Source of the DNA: JAQUQI01 sp041650035
GTDB lineage: Bacteria > Omnitrophota > Gorgyraeia > JABMRG01
Direction: 5' to 3'
NCBI GenBank assembly: GCA_041650035.1
Contig: JBAZLY010000016.1
Coordinates: 1-24,775, forward strand
DNA: 24,775 nt
Shown piece by piece: positions 22,708 through 24,775 of this stretch. The position numbers were made by a program, and so were the translations under genes. Under the pieces are notes generated by a model, which saw nothing but the letters and a program-made list of their open reading frames with translations, made no database searches and had not been told where the DNA came from. Each line of letters opens with the position of its first letter. Positions within the stretch are counted from its first letter, which is position 1.

Positions 22708-24775
22708 ATGCGCCGTAAAAATACGCTTATAATAGCCCTGACGGCAACGGGCGCAAGCGGTATCATAGCTCAAATACTCCTTTTAAGAGAACTCCTCGTC
22801 GTCTTCTATGGAAACGAACTTACCTTAGGCATAATACTTTCAAATTGGCTTGCCATAGAATCGCTCGGGTCTTTTCTTACCGGAAGATACGCGGAAAAAC
22901 ACGGGTCAAAGATACCGGCCTTTATATACTTAATTATTGCTTCATCACTTGCCCTGCCCGCTTCTATTTATATTGCACGAATTTCCAAAGAAGTCCTGGG
23001 TGGTAATCCCTTTGAATCGGCTGATATAATAAGGGTGCTTTACAGCTCCGCCTTGAGCCTCCTGCCGACAGGCCTTTGCCACGGGGCACTGTTTGCACTT
23101 GGCTGTAAAATACACGCATTGGTCTTTCAGGGGGCAAGTGATAATTTCCGAATCAAGGCCTCAAGTATAGGCAAAGTCTATATATATATATATGAAACTA
23201 TAGGCACCATAATAGGCGGTTGTTTCGCAGGTCTCGTGCTAACACCTAATTTTGACAGCTTTCATATAGCCTTCGGGACAGGGGCCTTTACCCTGGCCGT
23301 CTGTCTAACATTATCCTGGCAGGTCAGAAAGGACTATCATCCTGTATTTAAGATATCGATAATATTCTCCGCGTGGCTGTGCGCTTTGTATATATTCATA
23401 CTGACATCCAACCTGTCTGATAATATAAACTCGCAAAGCCTGCGCGGGTTATTTCCCGGACAAGATATCGTTTATTCAAAAAACTCGGTTTATGGTAATA
23501 TATCGGTAGCAAGGCGTAAAGGTCAATACACGTTTTATTACGACGGGACATCCTTTATAACCACCCCAAATTCGGATATAAATACCGCCGAGGAATTTGC
23601 CCATCTGCCTATGCTCTCACACCCTGACCCATTTGATATACTGGTGATCGGCAAAGGGGCCGGAGGGTTTCTGCATGAAATACTTAAATATAAAATAAGC
23701 AAGCTGGCCTATGTGGAGATAGACCCTCTTGTCATTACCGTTTTAAAAAAATTTTCTACCCCGCTAACGGAAGGAGAACTGCTTGACCCCAGGGTCAATG
23801 TTATCAATACTGACGGGCGGGCCTTTATAACAAAAACCTGCTTTAAATACGATATAGTCTTTATCGGTTTTGATACCCCTTCGAGCCTAAGTATCAACAG
23901 GCTGTTTACGAAGGAATTTTTTGGCCTACTCAAGAACAGGCTGAAAAAGAACGGTATTGTGGCATTCCGCCTTCCAGGCTCCATGACATATATCCCCGTT
24001 GAGGCCAATAACCTGAACACCTGCGTATTGAATTCTTTGCGGGCTGTCTTTCCCTACACGAAGACGGTCCCAGGAGATGAAACGATCATGCATATGGCAT
24101 CTCCTGATAAGGAGTTCTCCGCGAGAAAGGGGAACGACCTGGCCAAGCGGCTTAAAGACAAAGATATAAACACGAAGCTGATAAGCCCTTCTTATATTAA
24201 ATATAAACTTGACCCGCACCGCGCGAAATGGTTTGAAGACAATCTGTGCGCGGCAACAAAAAGACAAAATCTCGACTTTACACCGGTAGGGGTATATTTC
24301 AATCTTTCATACTGGAATGCCATGGCAGCGCCGCGCGCAAAAAAATTATTGCGGGTCCTTACAGGTATAACGCCCGGGTTTTTCCAGCTTATATTCGTGG
24401 CCCTGGGCGCGCTCTTAACAGGCGTATTACTGCTATCGGGCAAACCCCTTGATATCTGTGTCCCCGTGTGCATCGCGGGGACAGGATTTTCCGGTATGTT
24501 GTTCAACCTTATGGCCATATTCTCTTTTCAGATCATATACGGCTACGTTTACCATTGGGTGGGCCTTCTTGTGTCCGTATTTTACGCAGGGGTCCTTTCA
24601 GGCGGCATATGGGGGACAAAAAACCTCGGCAGGATAGAAAATGACCTGACTCTATTTCTAAAAACTGATTTATTCATAGCGGGGTTTGCCCTGGTATTGC
24701 CAGCAGTGCTTGGCGGTTGTAAATATGCCTGCGCTAAGACAGGTGCTGTGTTTTATTATAAAATTGTATTCATAA
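22708..24775 (+). CDS. multi-TM spermidine-synthase-like protein (runs off the window)
   Basis: The frame is open from ATG 22708 (AGAGG upstream) through 689 codons to the right edge. It reads as a fused membrane/spermidine-synthase-like protein. About six or seven N-terminal helices come first, with GIIAQILLLRELLVVFYGNE and WLAIESLGSFLTGRYAEK, which match the first helices of the fused MFS/spermidine-synthase group. A cytosolic Rossmann domain follows: DILVIGKGAGGFLHEILKY, LAYVEIDPLVITVL, DPRVNVINTDGRAFI, then YDIVFIGFDTPSS. Several more helices follow (FFQLIFVALGALLTGVLLL onward). The nucleotide loop reads GKGAGG where spermidine synthases have GGGDG, and the catalytic Asp of YDVIxxD is not evident, so polyamine synthesis is doubtful. 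The product is unknown. Confidence 0.75.
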   Translation, partial: MRRKNTLIIALTATGASGIIAQILLLRELLVVFYGNELTLGIILSNWLAIESLGSFLTGRYAEKHGSKIPAFIYLIIASSLALPASIYIARISKEVLGGNPFESADIIRVLYSSALSLLPTGLCHGALFALGCKIHALVFQGASDNFRIKASSIGKVYIYIYETIGTIIGGCFAGLVLTPNFDSFHIAFGTGAFTLAVCLTLSWQVRKDYHPVFKISIIFSAWLCALYIFILTSNLSDNINSQSLRGLFPGQDIVYSKNSVYGNISVARRKGQYTFYYDGTSFITTPNSDINTAEEFAHLPMLSHPDPFDILVIGKGAGGFLHEILKYKISKLAYVEIDPLVITVLKKFSTPLTEGELLDPRVNVINTDGRAFITKTCFKYDIVFIGFDTPSSLSINRLFTKEFFGLLKNRLKKNGIVAFRLPGSMTYIPVEANNLNTCVLNSLRAVFPYTKTVPGDETIMHMASPDKEFSARKGNDLAKRLKDKDINTKLISPSYIKYKLDPHRAKWFEDNLCAATKRQNLDFTPVGVYFNLSYWNAMAAPRAKKLLRVLTGITPGFFQLIFVALGALLTGVLLLSGKPLDICVPVCIAGTGFSGMLFNLMAIFSFQIIYGYVYHWVGLLVSVFYAGVLSGGIWGTKNLGRIENDLTLFLKTDLFIAGFALVLPAVLGGCKYACAKTGAVFYYKIVFI

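Overview
This window looks like a chromosomal segment of an uncultured, Gram-negative, probably anaerobic bacterium. Evidence for two membranes is a signal-peptide beta-barrel protein ending in Phe and a SurA/PpiD-like chaperone. Evidence for anaerobiosis is an oxygen-sensitive ThiH (radical SAM) thiazole pathway and a flavodoxin remnant. Frequent ATA Ile codons, a bacterial GlnRS, double-domain GH130 proteins and a membrane spermidine-synthase-like protein would fit a Candidatus Omnitrophota-type genome. That placement is inference and was not tested.

Layout. 1-2622: the 5' part of hisG (-), a class II aldolase (-) and a SurA/PpiD-like periplasmic chaperone (+), each with a readable sigma70-type promoter. 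2637-2753: a structured inverted repeat between convergent genes. 2762-5035: an AT-rich cassette of a LacI-type regulator, a small membrane ORF and an aldo/keto reductase, with two LacI-like palindromes; an in-frame amber codon separates the small ORF from the reductase frame. 5230-7073: tRNA-Glu(CTC), a beta-barrel protein, a secreted coiled-coil protein and tRNA-Leu(GAG), all on the minus strand. 7169-7981: gpmA (+).

7985-11574: a complete thiamine operon (promoter, TPP riboswitch, terminator, thiE-thiS-thiG-thiH-thiF) on the minus strand. ThiS, ThiF, ThiG and ThiH make the thiazole half and ThiE joins it to the pyrimidine; thiC and thiD are not in the window. 11616-14682: glnS and mgtE (-). 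14769-19054: an operon of a cupin phosphomannose isomerase and two long GH130-type proteins, which points to mannan or mannoside turnover feeding mannose phosphates into glycolysis.

19441-20871: a decayed ISNCY/IS1202-like transposase abutting a frameshifted flavodoxin remnant. 20889-22506: an unrecognised exported protein and an exonuclease III (-). 22708 to the right edge: a multi-TM spermidine-synthase-like protein (+) that runs off the window.

No CRISPR array, prophage, toxin-antitoxin pair or obvious defence system was seen. The least ordinary items are the double-GH130 operon, the amber-split membrane/aldo-keto reductase frame, the riboswitch terminator that abuts the thiE start codon, and a possible attenuator in the beta-barrel gene's leader.
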